Below are positions 21,971-35,577 of a stretch of DNA of 64,000 bases, in pieces; positions within the stretch are counted from its first letter, which is position 1, and the number at the start of each line of letters is the position of its first letter. The translations under genes were made by a program, and so were the position numbers. Source of the stretch: Combretum micranthum (lineage: Eukaryota; Streptophyta; Magnoliopsida; Myrtales; Combretaceae); contig JAMXBD010000967.1 of NCBI GenBank assembly GCA_024138025.1, positions 480,812 to 544,811 of the forward strand, read 5' to 3'. Under the pieces are notes generated by a model. The model did not search any database and was not told the origin of the DNA. It was given only the letters and a program-made list of their open reading frames with translations.

Positions 21971-24900
21971 GTAAAGGAAATACAATTTACTATACTTCAG
22001 ATACAAATCACTATACTTCATAATACAAATCATTAAACCTTAATTACATTTATCCACAGACTTCCCTACATAAACTATTACAAGGCAATCATAAAATCTA
22101 GCCAATAACTTCAAGCATTCATATATCCTGCCGGAATCCCGAAGTCATTCTCTGCTTCAACCATCTCGGTCCCCACTTAGCACTCTTGAAATAACCTGTT
22201 CATTCAAACATCTATTGAGGTATAAGCTACACTAGCTTAGTGAGAATTCCCTTAAATCCGTACCATGACAAGCAAGTTATAATCAATCATATGCTATGCA
22301 TGAACAAACACATGAGCAAACAATTATGTATAGGTATCCGGAACCCACACACAGAACGGATTTACACCCTCTGTATCTTGGGTTAGGGATGGTATTGAAG
22401 TCTATACGACCGTTGCTAGTCCCTAAGCCCTCGGCTCATAGCACTTGACTCGGCTAGGCTCACGCATGGAATGCATCCCCAGTGCACCTTAGTTCCTTTG
22501 AATAAGCTTTGATACCAGCCTTGTTATCCTAATGAGTCATCGGACCATACCGATCGACCTGCATAGGAGTAGCGTGCTACCAAATGTAATATGTCTGATG
22601 TAATGCATGACCAATTTAAATATTTGCTTAGGTTAAAATATTCATACATTCTTTAGAGTGACCAACCAATATCATACACATAACAGACATACTATGAACA
22701 GTGCAGTTATCCAATCAAATCGTGGTTTCGATATGCTTTAGCATTCTTTAGCATACATTCATCACAGTCTCATATATATCCCATCCCCATTCATATCGAT
22801 TTTTATCTTGTTCCTATACTTCTAATGCGACTAGCTACAAGCACAAGCAAGGTAACAAATTAAGAAGAAGACTCACCCGGCCATTGGATCACCGGTCTTT
22901 TAGTAATAGTAATTCGGTGTTAGGGAATCGTCGATTTCGGGATCACCTAAAAAGGAAGAAATACTCTAATAAGTATTTCAACTCAAACTAATCCAAACGA
23001 TCTTATACAAACTATCAAATTCGCAATTCTTGTCCTAAGCGGAAATTCCAACTTAAAACGGCAATAACTTGGTCATTTTAACTCTGAATTTCGCAAATTA
23101 TATATCGATTTCTATGTACTTCGAAAGATATATCTAATTATAATATTGTATTTAAGTTTCAAAAACTTTGAAGCTTTGAAAAGATCGGATCAAATTAGGA
23201 TAGTAGCAAATTTCAATTCCGAAAAATAGTTTTGTAAATGTTTGAAATGTTCCTATCATATAGATTAGCTATATATGCAATATTGATGATTACCTAACAT
23301 GAATGACATGAGATGAGCTTAATGTATGCATGATCTTGATGATTCTTGCTAAAAGAAAATTTTATAACTTTTTATTTTCCAAGACCATAATAACAACTAC
23401 TTATGAAAAATCTAGTTTTCTAACTTTGACCATTTTCATTTGTTTTGGATTTATTACTTAAGAAAATATAATTATTTTTGTTGAAATTGAGTCTTCATTA
23501 TATCTAATACTTATGACTTTCATTTCTACATAAAAATTTCTATTTTGCACTTTGTAAACATGTTTTCAAGTGGAGTTGATTTCAAAATCCGAATTTTGTA
23601 AAAATTTAGTTTTTGAGTGATTTCTTTAAATAGAAATTATTTGATATTTAGGAAATTAGAGCTCAATCATACATAACCACTAAGGACTTCATTTTTACAC
23701 AAAAATTTACATTTTACACTTTGCAAATATGTTTTCAAATAGGATTTACTCAAAAATCCGAATTTTAGAAAATCCACTTTTTGAATGATTTCTTTGGGAA
23801 AAACTTGTTTAATGCATTAAAATTTAAGACTTTATGGTACCTATTACTTAAGGACTCCATTCATTAGATAAAACTTTCATTTTGAGCTTAGATAATAGGT
23901 GTTCTTATGGCCTTCATTCAAAATTACGAATTTCACAAATTGACTACTAACTCAAAATTTCCCATCTTGATTCTATTTCTTGTTTTATACATTAATCTCA
24001 TCAAAACTCATTCCAACTTGTAAAAATCACTACTCAATGATACCTATTACCTATACCCTTCATTTTTCACATAAAACATGAGTTTTGGAGTTGATAAATG
24101 GGTTTTAAAAATTGGTCTTGGTTGGGATCCGAATTTACAAAATTTATTTTTGGATATATCTTTTGATAAAATCTATCTAAACTTATGAAAATCCATTCCT
24201 TACATATTATATCTTAAGAGCCGTTCATTTCTTAAATAAAAACTTTATTTTTGAGTTGGAAAACATGCTTTTAAAATATGCCTTGGCCAAAATCCGAAAA
24301 TGAGATTTTTATTTTGAAAATAACTTTTGAAAATCACCTTTGATTCTTGTAAAAAGAAGTCTTGATGATATACATACATTAAGCCTTCATTATCTTAAGT
24401 AAAAATTACATTTTGACATTTGAAAAGTGGTTTTTAAATGGGGGTCTTGTCAAAATACGAATTTCACAATTTTTGTTCAAGTTCAAATCTAAGATCTACA
24501 CATAATATGAACATACATCTAAATGAAACCTATGATAATAAACTTTAAACTCATAGATCTAAACTTTGCTCATCCAAATCACTCATTTATGTTATCTATA
24601 CCCTAGCCCTTCATTTTAAATGAAAAATACACATTTTGAAGTTGAAAAATAACTTTTCTAAATATGGTTCATTTTTCATCCGAATTTTCAAAAATGATTT
24701 TTGTTGAAAATAAAATAGATCTTGAGTTTCCTACAACTTCCCTACCATCATCATGCTATTACAAGTTGCTCATAAACATAAAACAAAGTCTAATGCATTT
24801 TATGAACTCAAAACACTAGATCTAGTTTACTGCACTAGTTTTGAATGCATGAATCACTAAGATAGACATGTGGATGATGGATCTATGCATAAATCATAAG

Positions 24901-25793
24901 AAATAACAAAAATAGCAACTTAAATAACAAGATCTATAGCATAAACGAAATTCAAAGCTACTAAAAGTTAGATCTACAAAAAATAACAACTTTAAACAAG
25001 AAAATAATTATGATAGAAGATAATAATAATGGAGAAGAGGAGTGTTTCATTTTTGGCATCATCATCCTAAGATTTTAAGCTTATGGAAGGTCATTTGATG
25101 CATGAAACCTTCATTACACTTTACCTATATCACCTATGGAAGCTTTGAGAAGAAGATTTACATAAAATCTTCAAGAAATATGTGTAGAGGCTCAAGAATG
25201 GAATGGGGGTAGCTTGGTTCTTCTAAGAACAAGAGCAAAAATGAAGAAGCAAAGAGAGGAAAAAGAGAGAGAAAAGGCTAAGGAATGAAAAGGAAAATGA
25301 GTAAATGAAAGAGAGAGAGAAAATGTGTGTAATAAATGAGAAAAAAAATAAAACAAGGGCAAGCCAAGGTGTGAGTATGCTGCACGTGAAATTGAGGGAG
25401 AGGAGAGAGAGGGTTTGTTGAAATTTGACTTGAATTTGATTTGTATAATTAATGTGTAATGTAACTTCTTTAAGAAGGAGTGGAATATAATTAATTTAGT
25501 CAGAATAGGAGTAAATAAAGGACAATGGCAACCATAAAGAAGGGGAAAAATCTGCCATGAAGTGATATAATAAAATGTAAAAAGATTGAAGTGAAAAGGA
25601 AGTGATATGTGTAAGGTGTACTTGAAAGTATGGGTTGTAAAAGTACTTTCTTAATAAAATAATATAAAATAAAATAAAATTAGAAAATTTATTCCAAATA
25701 TTTGTAGCAGATTTTTCATAATTAAAATTAAGTAATTATTTGAATTATTTTAGTATTTTAACAAACATGTTACCGGTATGATCAAAATATGCC
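21971..25793 (-). repeat. LTR family B copy B2, right part (truncated)
   Basis: It continues B1-like sequence from about 13809 to 17478 of B1 and includes the 70-nt block (22877-22946) and palindrome (23049-23091). It stops at 25793, where a B-type LTR in the opposite orientation begins with TGTAAGCGCCGG. The missing end was not found in the window. Confidence 0.9.
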
Positions 25794-27258
25794 TGTAAGC
25801 GCCGGAAAATTTCAGTAAATAATTTCAAGATGAACTTCAAAAATAAACCCTAAAAAGCACTCCAAATTAAAACCGAATTTCAACTAGTCCAAAAACACGA
25901 GCGAATCCAGAAATTTTAGAATCTTGAGAAAAATTAGAATCCTTAAGAACAAAATAAGAACTCATCGTCCTTCAATTCCAAAACCACTACGTACACAAAC
26001 TCTATACGTAACCCCGACTTATAAAATCAGGTAATATAAAGCCCAAAAACAAATTATTAAAAAGTAAATAATGATTAACCTTTGGAAATAAAACTCAATT
26101 TAAGAATTCCGAAAACGTTAAAAGATATTATATACTTACAAAAATCAAATTTAAAATAAATTTCTCAAATCAAATATGTTATATAATCATAAAATATCAA
26201 TTTCCAAATTGGCAAAGATCTAAACCGGAAAATCACCCAAAAACCCTAAGTGGAATACAATAGTTTAATTCCCGCAATCTAACGCCCTTAACCCTAGAGG
26301 CCCAGATGTAGTTTAAGTGTGTAGAATAGCTTGTAGTAATATAAGTTTGTTTAAAATATCATATTAGTAAATTTTTGACCTATTTCGAACCCGTTTGGAT
26401 ACAGACTTTGCAAAGCGTGTCCTGAGGCTCGAGATATAAAAAATATACCATTAGTACCATTAGACTCGTAATTTCATAAGATTTCTAAATATATCAGTTA
26501 TATAATTTTTCGGATTATAAAAGTTACCGTTAAACCTTTGTATCGTATTTTCATTACTACCAATAATTAATTAGTCTTTTGCACTATTCATTTTTATTTC
26601 ATTACGCAAATTTTATTATTCATAAAGCCTTATATTTTTTTAGATAAATATTTTATATGTTATAGAAAATTTTGTTTTTCTAAAATTTAGTTAGTTCGGG
26701 CTTTTATGGGATCAGATTCTGTCTAAGATTCGATATTAAAATAAAATAAATTAATTTAATAATTAAAAAATATTTTAAAAATATTTTTATTTTCATAAAA
26801 TAATTTTTTAGAATTTTTCAGGTTATAAAAATATCATTTAGAGCCTATATTCGCGTATTTTGATCATACCGGTAACATAATTGTTAAAATACTAAAATAA
26901 TTCAAATAATTATTTAATTTTAATTATGAAAAATCTGCTACAAATATTTGGAATAAATTTTCTAATTTTATTTTATTAAGAAAGTACTCTTACAACCCAT
27001 ACTTTCAAGTACACCTTACATATATCACTTCCTTTTACTTCAATCTTTCTACATTTTATTTTATCACTTCATGGCAGATTTTTCTTTCTTTTGGCTGCTA
27101 TTGTCCTTTAATTACTCCTATTTTGACCAAATTAAATATATTCTACTCCTTCTTAAAGAAGCTATACATACACATTTATTACATAATTTAATTTCAAGTC
27201 AAAATTCAACAAAACACTCACTCTCTCTCTCTCTCTTTCCCAATTCACGTGAACTTCT

Positions 27259-27273
27259 CCCCCCCCCCCCCCC
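27259..27273 (+). repeat. Poly-C run upstream of B LTR leader
   Basis: Fifteen C, at the same place relative to the leader as the G runs of minus-strand family A copies. Confidence 0.95.
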
Positions 27274-29732
27274 AACGAAAATTCTGCCTTGATTTATTTT
27301 TTTTCCTTCTTTCATTCATTAATACACTCATTTTCTCTCTCTCTCTTTCATTTACTCCATTACCCTCTTTCATTCCTTAGCTTTTTCTCTCTGTTTTTCC
27401 TCTCTTTTCTTCTTCATATTGTTCTTGTTTCTTCAAGAATACAAGCTGCCCCCTTCTTCTTCCATGAGCTCCCACACATATTTTTTAAGATATTTAAGTA
27501 AATCTTTTTCTCAAGGCTTCCATAGGTGATATAAGTAAAGTATAATGAGAGTTTAATGCATCAAATGACCTTCCATAGGCTTAAAAGCTTAGGATGATGA
27601 TGCCAAAAAATGAAACACTCCTCCTCTCCATTATTATTATCTTGTATCATTATTATTTTCTTGTTTAGAGTTGTTATATTTTGTAGATCTAACTTTTTGT
27701 AACTTTGATTTTTGCTTATGCCTTAGATCTTGTTATTTGAAGTTATTATTTTTGTTATTGCTTATGATTTATGTATATATTCCTCATTCACATGTGTTTA
27801 TGCATTTATAACTAGTGTAATAAACTAGATCTAGTGTTTTGAGTTCATAAAATGCATTAGACTTTGTTTTATGTTCATGGATAACTTGTAGTAGTATGAT
27901 GATAGTAGGAATGTTTTAGAAAACTCAAGATCTATTTTATTTTCAACAAAAATCTTTTTTGAAAATTCGGATGAAAATGGAACCATATTTGGAAAAGTGT
28001 TTTTCACTTCAAAATGTGTATTTTTCATTTAAAATGAAGGGCTTAGGGTATAGATAACATAAATGAAAGATTTTGATGAATAAAGTTTAGATCTATGAGT
28101 TTGTTGTGCACTACCATGGGTTTCAATTAGATGTATGTTCATATTAAGTACAGACCTTAGTTTTGAACTCAGACAAATTGCGAAATTCGTATTTTGGCAA
28201 TACCCCTATTTAAAAACCACTTTCCAAGTGTCAAAATGTAATTTTTACTTAAGAAAATAAAGGCTTGATATATGCATATTATCAAGACTTCTTTTTACAA
28301 GAATCAAAAGTGATTTTCAAAATAAAATTCTATTTTCAGATTTTGGCCAAGGCATATTTTAAAACATGTTTTCCAACTCAAAATGAAGTTTTTATTCAAG
28401 ATATAAAGGGCTCTTAAGATAGGATATGTAAGGAATGGATTTTCATAAGTTTAGATAGATTTTATCAAAAGATATGTCCAAATAAATTTTGTAAATTCGG
28501 ATATCAACAAAGACCAATTTAAAAACCCATTTTTCAACTTCAAAACAAGATTTTTTATTAAGGAATAGAAGTCTTAAGGATAGGTTTGATTAGGAAATGA
28601 TTTTGAAAGACTAAATGAGTTTCACAAAGAAAACAAGCTCAAATGAATTTCTCAAAATTCGAATTTGGAAATAGCCACATTTAAACACCTATTCCAAATG
28701 CCAAAATAATAATTTTTATAGGAAAATGGAAGTCCTAGGGTATATATATAATAAAGACTAAGTTTTGATAAGGATAAAAGGAGTTTATCAAAATATAACC
28801 TTAGAACAACAAATGATTCCCAAGAATAGGATAAACAATATTTTCATTCTTCAAAATTTTGTAAAAATTCGTACTTAGGTAAACCACTTATTTAAACACC
28901 TACTTTCTAACCCAAAAATGAAGGTTTTTATTGAAATAATGAAGGTGATAGTTATATAGATCATCAAGGTTGAGTTTGATTAAACAAAGTATGATTTTAC
29001 AAGGAGAAAAACTATTTTTCTTAAGTCTAGTATAATGTAAACCCCTAAATTTTCGGAATCGGTTTAGCATAAAACCCTAAACCGGAAGTCAAACGAAACC
29101 CTAAAGGTCAACAAAACCCTAGTTTACCGTATCCATCTAAATCCGGCATTGCCGTTTTCTTTGGCCCTAGAAAACGAAGTTGGGATAATTAGCTAAAATA
29201 GTCGTAATAACCATAGGTTTTATAAAAGTTTCAGTTTCGCGAAATTCGGGTGTCCTTCGAACCCGATCGGACACAGTTCTCGAAAAACGTGTCCGGAAGC
29301 CGGAATAGTAAAAATATTCCGAATACACCGTTAGACTCGTAAAAATATAAGTTTTCCAAAAATATCAGTTTCGTAATTTTTCGGTAAGTAAAAATAACAG
29401 ATATAGCTATTATACGCGTATTTTCTTACTACCGGTACTTTAATTGTCATATCTACTTTACATTACACTATTCATTACTATTCTACACTATTCTTTTATC
29501 TCTACTTTTTTTACACCTACTCTTACACTCTACATAACCTATAATCTTAACTTTTTACCTTTCCCATAACTTTATCACATCTACTTACATATTACATCTT
29601 TTATCTTCCAAAAAGTCAAAAAATAAATCAATTTCCCCCTAAGGACATGGCCGGCGCCCCCCTCTCTTAATGCCCATCAATTTGTTTAATTTTGCTTTAT
29701 TTTAATCACACAAAAATCACTCCTCAATTTCC

Positions 29733-29740
29733 TATAAATA
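29733..29740 (+). promoter_or_regulatory. TATA box of family C LTR
   Basis: TATAAATA is followed by a C/T-rich leader beginning CCCCCCTCCTCTTTCAC. The complement is kept in C2 (about 44035-44043) and C3 (about 60549-60557). Transcription would start near 29765. Confidence 0.75.
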
Positions 29741-31377
29741 CCCCCCTCCTCTTTCACTTCTTTCACACCACTTCTACACTAAAATTACTCTCTCAAAATC
29801 TCTCAAGAATTTCTCTCCAAGAAGTTCTTCAAGTCCTCTTTAAGCTCATCTTCTTTAGGTAAAAGTTCTCAAGAAGTCTCCATGTTCATCTACTTAGTAT
29901 GAGCTTAGTGTGTGTTTTCTAAAACCATGAAGGTTAAGAAAGCAACAATAGGTTCATACTTTGTTTTTGTTCATAATCATAATTCCTTTATGTTCATGTT
30001 TCCTTATATTCATTTATGTTTCTCTTATGTTCATTTATGTCTCTTTTATGTTCATAACTATCTACTATATCTATATAGCTATATATACTATTTAGAGCAT
30101 ATAAGCTCATGATCTTGCAATTTATTTACCTTTCATGCAATTTATTTACTTCAATGCATTTATTTATTTCAAGTTGTTTTTAAGACTAGTCTCTAGTCTT
30201 AGACTTGTCCTCATCAAGTCAAAACAAGCTTTTCTTTCTTTCATTTTATTTAATGGGACTAGTTTACTTCTTAGTCCCGGGAGCCTTGAAAAAGCTAAGA
30301 CTCCAATACTTGACTTTATTATTATGCTTTATGTTATTTTGGTTATTATTATTCTCATAATCATGTTCATTTAGATTGTTGTCCATAATTTTATTTAAAC
30401 AAAAAGAAAATTTTGTCACTTAGAATAAGTTTATGTAAAGTATAAAATCTATAAAGCAACACAAAATAAACTCATTCCTTTTCATGTTACAAAAAGAACT
30501 CACTATAATTTTATAAACTACTTTTACTTTAAAAGCCACTTAGATCCTTATTATTCACCTTGTTTTTCAAAAGAAAATATTTTGTTGACAAAAATGGTTC
30601 TTTTCATAAGAAAGAAAATAAGATGGATGACTAAGGAAATTTTTAAGTAAAGACCTTGCAAACAAATAGGCAAAGAAAATTTATGGTTTGAAAATAATAA
30701 AGTTATTTCTTTTCAAGTTACAAGAAGAAGTTAAATTAGTTTTTCTACAAAAAGTCCTTAATTGTTCCACATTGTTTTTATGAAGAAAACAAATTTTCAT
30801 GCATGGATAATTATTTTTGAAAAATATGAGACATGAGAAAAGAATGAGAAATATCAAGTAAGAATTTTTGCAAAACAAGTAAACAAAGAATTTACACAAG
30901 AAAAATGAAGAATAGCATATTTCCTAGAAAACTTCAAATATAGTATTAATGTAACTTAGAAAGTAGAAAATTTTATTTTCAAAAGTCATTAGAAAAAGAT
31001 AAATAAAACCAACATAAAACGTTTTTAGAAAATAAAGAAAACAAGGTATTCATTTCAAAGAAATTTACAAAAACAATTTCCGAAAAGCTTCAACCCGACA
31101 TTGTTTTACCTAAGAAAAATAATTGGACAACAAGACACTTGAGCATGCTTAAATATGAGTTATATAGTTATAAAAAGAGAATTTTTCAACTATATAGATA
31201 ACTAAGTATTTATCAAACAAATTTTGATTTCTTGAACCAAAGTTGTTTTTACTTGAAAATCCGTGGTGAATTTTGTCACCACTTTTTCGGAGCCTATATG
31301 GCTTTGTTTGATGGAAATAATTTTGGAAATGGGTAGATCTTTTCGAGTAGGTAGAAATCGGTATATTATATGCGCGA

Positions 31378-31420
31378 TTCCGAGTTAAAATGACCAAGTT
31401 ATGGCCATTTTAAGTTGGAA
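31378..31420. repeat. Conserved imperfect palindrome, C1 copy
   Basis: Arms AAAATGACCA and TGGCCATTTT with the centre AGTTA, and outer arms TTCCGAGTT and AAGTTGGAA. It lies 86 bp before the acceptor. Confidence 0.85.
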
Positions 31421-31506
31421 CATTCTTCTATACGAACTTTAACGTTCTTTGACATTGTTTTGTCAAAATTCAAGAAAAACTCATTGTGGGTATTTTCTTT
31501 GGTTAG

Positions 31507-31605
31507 GTGACCCCGAGGAAGGATTCCTTCACCCCGAGAACTATTACGATTAAGTGGAGTGTGTGAACGACTCATCCGCTTAGAGGAATAGACGACAATG
31601 GCATC
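31507..31605 (+). other. Exon-like block of LTR C1 (99 nt)
   Basis: Acceptor TTTTCTTTGGTTAG, block starting GTGACCCCGAGG and ending ATGGCATC, donor GTGAGTTTATT. C2 (42159-42257, 99 nt) and C3 (58671-58767, 97 nt) keep the sites. Confidence 0.55.
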
Positions 31606-31943
31606 GTGAGTTTATTCCCCGTTATTTTTCATACTCTTGATTGTGCTTGTAAAATTAGTTGCACTAGAATTTAAGAAAAATCAAAAGGAAGTGTATGATA
31701 ATATGTTGAAAGAATACTAAGTATATCGAAACTCGATTTGTTTGTAATAAAGTTGTATGTGAATTAATATCTTGAAATGTTTGAAATTGATTGATCACTT
31801 GAAAGAATTTAAATGTAACTACTAGACTTTAATTAAAGAAATTATTCATGCACTTCATATGTTGAGTCACATTGCATTCACTACTATACAATTGGTGGGA
31901 CAAGTGTATAATAGTGGTGGTAGACATAACCGGTATATCATGT

Positions 31944-32090
31944 CAGTGGCGAGTAGGAGCCAGTAAGAACTACTTAAATTGATGGCTAGTAGGAGCCTGT
32001 AATAACTACAAGTTTTTGATGGCTAGTAGGAGCCTGTAATAACTACAAGTTTTTGATGGCGTATAGGAGCCGGTAAGATCTATAAAAGTG
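31944..32090 (+). repeat. 37-bp minisatellite, four units, only in C1
   Basis: Units at 31944-31980, 31981-32017, 32018-32054 and 32055-32090 share GGCTAGTAGGAGCC; units 2 and 3 are identical. C2 and C3 have a different repeat at this place. Confidence 0.9.
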
Positions 32091-33944
32091 TTTTTAAAAG
32101 TTGTGGCTGTAATTGGCCTGAATACCCAACCCGAATGAAGGGCGTAATTCATTCAACATATGATTCCCGGAAAGTCATATGTCTTGTATGCTCACGTGGC
32201 TGTTGCATTCATATGTTGAATAATAAACTTGATTGATAATTTCTTCGAGTATGAATTTTGGGATTTACTCACTAAGCTCATTAGCTTATACCCCGATAGA
32301 TATCTTTTGCAGTTCCCTTACTTATGGTTAAGGCCACGTGGACCATGCGGGCAGGTAATCCCTTTCGAACATTAGAAATCTGGATAAAGTATAGCTTAGT
32401 ATAGCATGTCAATATGTATATAATAGATTAGTGATCTAGGGAGTTGTTCCTAAGTATGTAAAGTCTTTGCCATGAACAAATAATTATTGTGAATCCTCTT
32501 TTCTTAATATGTTTTTATATCTCCTTAAACCTCATTATTCCACATATGGTCCTCTAAAATTGTGAAAGTAAGATTTACACTTAATATAAAAGCTTTTGGA
32601 AATGACTAAAGTTGTCATACTTAAGCTTTGGCGGACTGTCACGTTTAGGGTACCCATTGGGGCGTGACAATAATTCAAAGTTTTGCAAAGTAAAAGTTTT
32701 CAAAAAGAATTCTTGGTACTATATGTATACATATAGGAAGATCATCTCATAATCTTCATGACAATAGCTTGTAGGTAGTACATACATGCATGATACATTA
32801 TAGAAATAAAACATGAAAATTGAGTTTATCCAAAACTTGTAAATTCGGATGATTTCAAAACCATGCCTTAAAAACTCATTTATCAACTCCAAAACTTGTG
32901 TTTTATATGAAAAATGAAGAGTTTAGGTCATAGGTATCATCAAGTAATGATTTTGATAAATTAAGATGAGATTTGCTAAGAAAAATACGTGGAACAAGAA
33001 GTGGAAATGTAGTAGGAAAAATTTGAGTTGCTAGTCAACTTAGGAAATTCGTAATTTTGGAGTGAGGTCATGAAAACACATACTTTCCAAACTCAAAATG
33101 AAAGTTTTATTAAAGAAATGAAGTCCTTAGTGGCAAGGCATGATTGAGCCTTAATTTTCTAAGTATACAATGATTTTTACATAAAGAAATCACCACAAAA
33201 ACAAGTTTTGCAAAATTTGGATTTTGGGATGAGCCAATTTTAAAAGCATGTTTACAAAGTATAAAATGGGAATTTTTATGTAGAAATGAAGGTCATAAGT
33301 AATAGATATAATGAAGACTCAATTTTAACAAAAATAATTATATTTTCTTAAGAAATAAATCCAAAACAAATGGAAATGATCAAAGTTGAAAAATTAGATT
33401 TTTCCTAAGTAGTTGTTATTATGGTCTTGCAAAATAAAAAGTTATAAAATTTCCTTTTAGCAAAAATCATCAAGATCATGCATACATTAAGCTCATCTCA
33501 TGTCATTCATGTTAGGAAATCATGCATATTGCATGTATAGCTAATCTATATAGTAGGAACATTATAAACATTTACAAAACTATTTTTCGGACTTGGAAAT
33601 TGTTACTGCCCTAATCTGATCCGAACTTTTTGAAGCTTCAAAGTTTTCAAAACTTGAAAATAATATTAGAATTAGATAGATCTTTCAAAGTAGATAGAAA
33701 TCGATATATAATTGCGAGATTCCGAGTTAAAATGACCAAGTTATGGCCGTTTTAAGTTGGAATTTTCGCTTAGGACGAGAATTGCGAATTTGATAGTTTG
33801 TATAAGATAGTTTGGATTAGTTAAGTGATGAAATACTTATTAGAGTATTTCTTCCTTTTTAGGTGAACTTGAAATCGACGATTCCCTACCACCGGATTGC
33901 TTTTACTAAGAGATCGGTGATCCAATGGTAGGATGAGTTAATGT

Positions 33945-34850
33945 CATTTGAGTTGATTGATTTTATGCATTGATATATGTTAAGTTGAGTTTTGTTATTG
34001 TGTGAACTTGGTAAAGTGTTAGGGAAGTTATAAGAAGTGTTGGTGAGTAGAAGTTAAGTTGAGTAGTTGAAGTGTGAATTTATGTAATATTGTAGTTGAA
34101 TGATTGATAGATTTAAGTGGAGTTAATACTTGTTGAATGGTGTCAAGAACATAGAACAAGTTTTGGGAAACTTAGGATGAGTTTAAAGAAGGTTTGAAAG
34201 TGTAAAATTTTACAAAATTTTGTAAAGAAAACAAGAAGTAAAGCATTTTCGAACCTATTGCTTTTGAGTATACCTCGGCATCTGGTACTTCAATGCTGTC
34301 GGCGTATAAGCGGTGTTGAATGTGATCAGAACCAATTTTCTTAAAGCCGCTTAAAACACTGCCGGCTTTTGTAAGGAAAATTGGCTAGTGTTTATTTTTC
34401 AAAGTGTACGCCGGCCATTAGGGTTCTAACGCTGCTAGCTTAGAGGCAATGTGGAATCGGAACAGAATCAAAATGTTTAATGCCGTGTAGTATCCCACTC
34501 TGTCGGCGTCCGTAGAAAGGCGTTGGGGGTATCCATAGGTGTGGATCAACCCCGTGGAACTCTCGAAAAATTTTTGGAAATTGGAGTTGCAGTCTTCACC
34601 GGCTCAAGGCCGTCAGTGTAGACTAAAGGCTGCCGGCATAATTTTTGAATGCTGTCAGTGATGGCAAGCATTGACTTCTAGTGAATAGTATACTGCAGCG
34701 TTGAAGGCCGACGTGTCCCCTGAAGTTTTTATTTTCAAAAACTTTCTCCCATATTTCCTAAAGCTTGATATATGATCAATTGAATATTTATTAAGTATTG
34801 TATGATATAATATAATGTTTAAATGCTATATTATGACTTTGCAATAATTT
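33945..34850 (+). repeat. Truncated family D LTR fragment
   Basis: It resembles 19857-20640 of solo LTR D, including the sequence after the leader donor and the ACGCCGGC/GCTGCCGGC motif cluster at 34265-34640. Both ends are broken: on the left it fuses to the B LTR at its exon-like block, on the right it meets a family A LTR. Confidence 0.65.
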
Positions 34851-35577
34851 TGTCATGCCGCATAGGGTTATCCTAAACGTAACAGTCGGCCACATACCAT
34901 ATAAGACTCTTGAATCACTATTCAAGTCTTTCGGGAGTCTCGTATAGATGTAAGGCATTCCTTTACGATAATAGAATACTCTATTCAATGGAGTTAAGTA
35001 GTTTAACCCGGCATTCGATAGCATTAGATAATAATTCAAAACCATATGCAATAGATTACAAAGTCTAAGGGGCATTCACCTGCAAAAGAATATTTAAAGG
35101 TCCATTACAGTCATCCAGAGTCTTTTGATTTTCTGTGGAAGTCTAAACAATTTGAATACAACTTCTATAGGAAACACCTAGCTCCTATACCTGAGCTGTA
35201 GCCTGTCTCGGTCTAAGCCAAATAAACTCGTGCTGCAACAAATAGAAACTATAGGAGCGTAAGCTAAACTAGCTTAGTGAGTGAAAACTTCCATGATCAT
35301 AATTATAGCAAATCTATCAGACAAGTAATTAAGCAGACATATGATATGCATCAAACACGTGAATTCATCAAACATTTGACCAGTCGGAAATCATATGTGA
35401 ATGGACTTACGCCCTCCATCTCGGGTTAGCAGATTAGTGAATCCTACGGTATGACACCATTTAGGCTACGGTCAACCAACTCATATATTCGTTTTATGGA
35501 TCACGATCAACCAACTCAATAATTCGTTTTTTGGATCACGATTAACCAACTTTTATATTCGTTTTATGGATCATGAC
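34851..35577 (-). repeat. LTR family A fragment A2
   Basis: It starts TGTCATGCCGCATAGGG and matches 7455-8140 of element 1, including the AAGCTA/TAGCTT hairpin region, the GAATGGA..TCCATCT hairpin at 35399-35421 and three minisatellite units at 35471-35575. It stops at 35577, just before the internal region of the gag-only element. Confidence 0.85.

Larger units (their letters stand above)
29036..32669 (+). repeat. Solo LTR family C copy C1 (3634 bp)
   Basis: It runs from TGTAAACCCCTAAATTTTCGG to CATTGGGGCGTGACA. The flanks ATAA on both sides are a short TSD, and the empty site is visible at 56495-56520 in LTR F. Inside are a clear TATAAATA, a leader ending CTTTAG|GTAAAAG (29859), palindrome (31378-31420), 99-nt block (31507-31605), minisatellite (31944-32090), hairpins (32133-32154, 32274-32287) and terminal inverted repeat. 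From the TATA box to the LTR end is about 2.9 kb, unusually long for R plus U5. Confidence 0.92.
25794..33944 (+). repeat. B-type LTR, plus strand, 5' position, interrupted by C1
   Basis: It starts TGTAAGCGCCGG and is collinear with B1 and 38737 onward: U3 block 26380-26440, U3 dyad near 26515-26545, 15-C run at 27259-27273, pyrimidine-rich leader 27220-27430, palindrome 33720-33762 and an acceptor at 33861-33862. The sequence 28530-29035 plus 32670-32815 is like LTR F and is absent from other B copies. The donor after the exon-like block is lost, and the LTR breaks off near 33944. Confidence 0.8.

Noticed and set aside
27071..27501. Open frames in the CT-rich leader of the B LTR
   Set aside because: They are Leu/Ser/Phe low-complexity readings of a pyrimidine-rich stretch. 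The same readings recur in every copy of the leader (40151-40428) without start conservation.
29912..30112. A 66-residue frame, identical in the copy at 60173-60373
   Set aside because: The identity only reflects two near-identical family C LTRs. The sequence is a tandem TTATGTTCAT-type repeat, giving a Phe/Tyr/His-rich low-complexity peptide, and the family member C2 does not keep it.
31944..32090. Regular 37-bp repeats resembling a CRISPR array
   Set aside because: There are no unique spacers between repeats, and the units are contiguous minisatellite copies inside a plant LTR.
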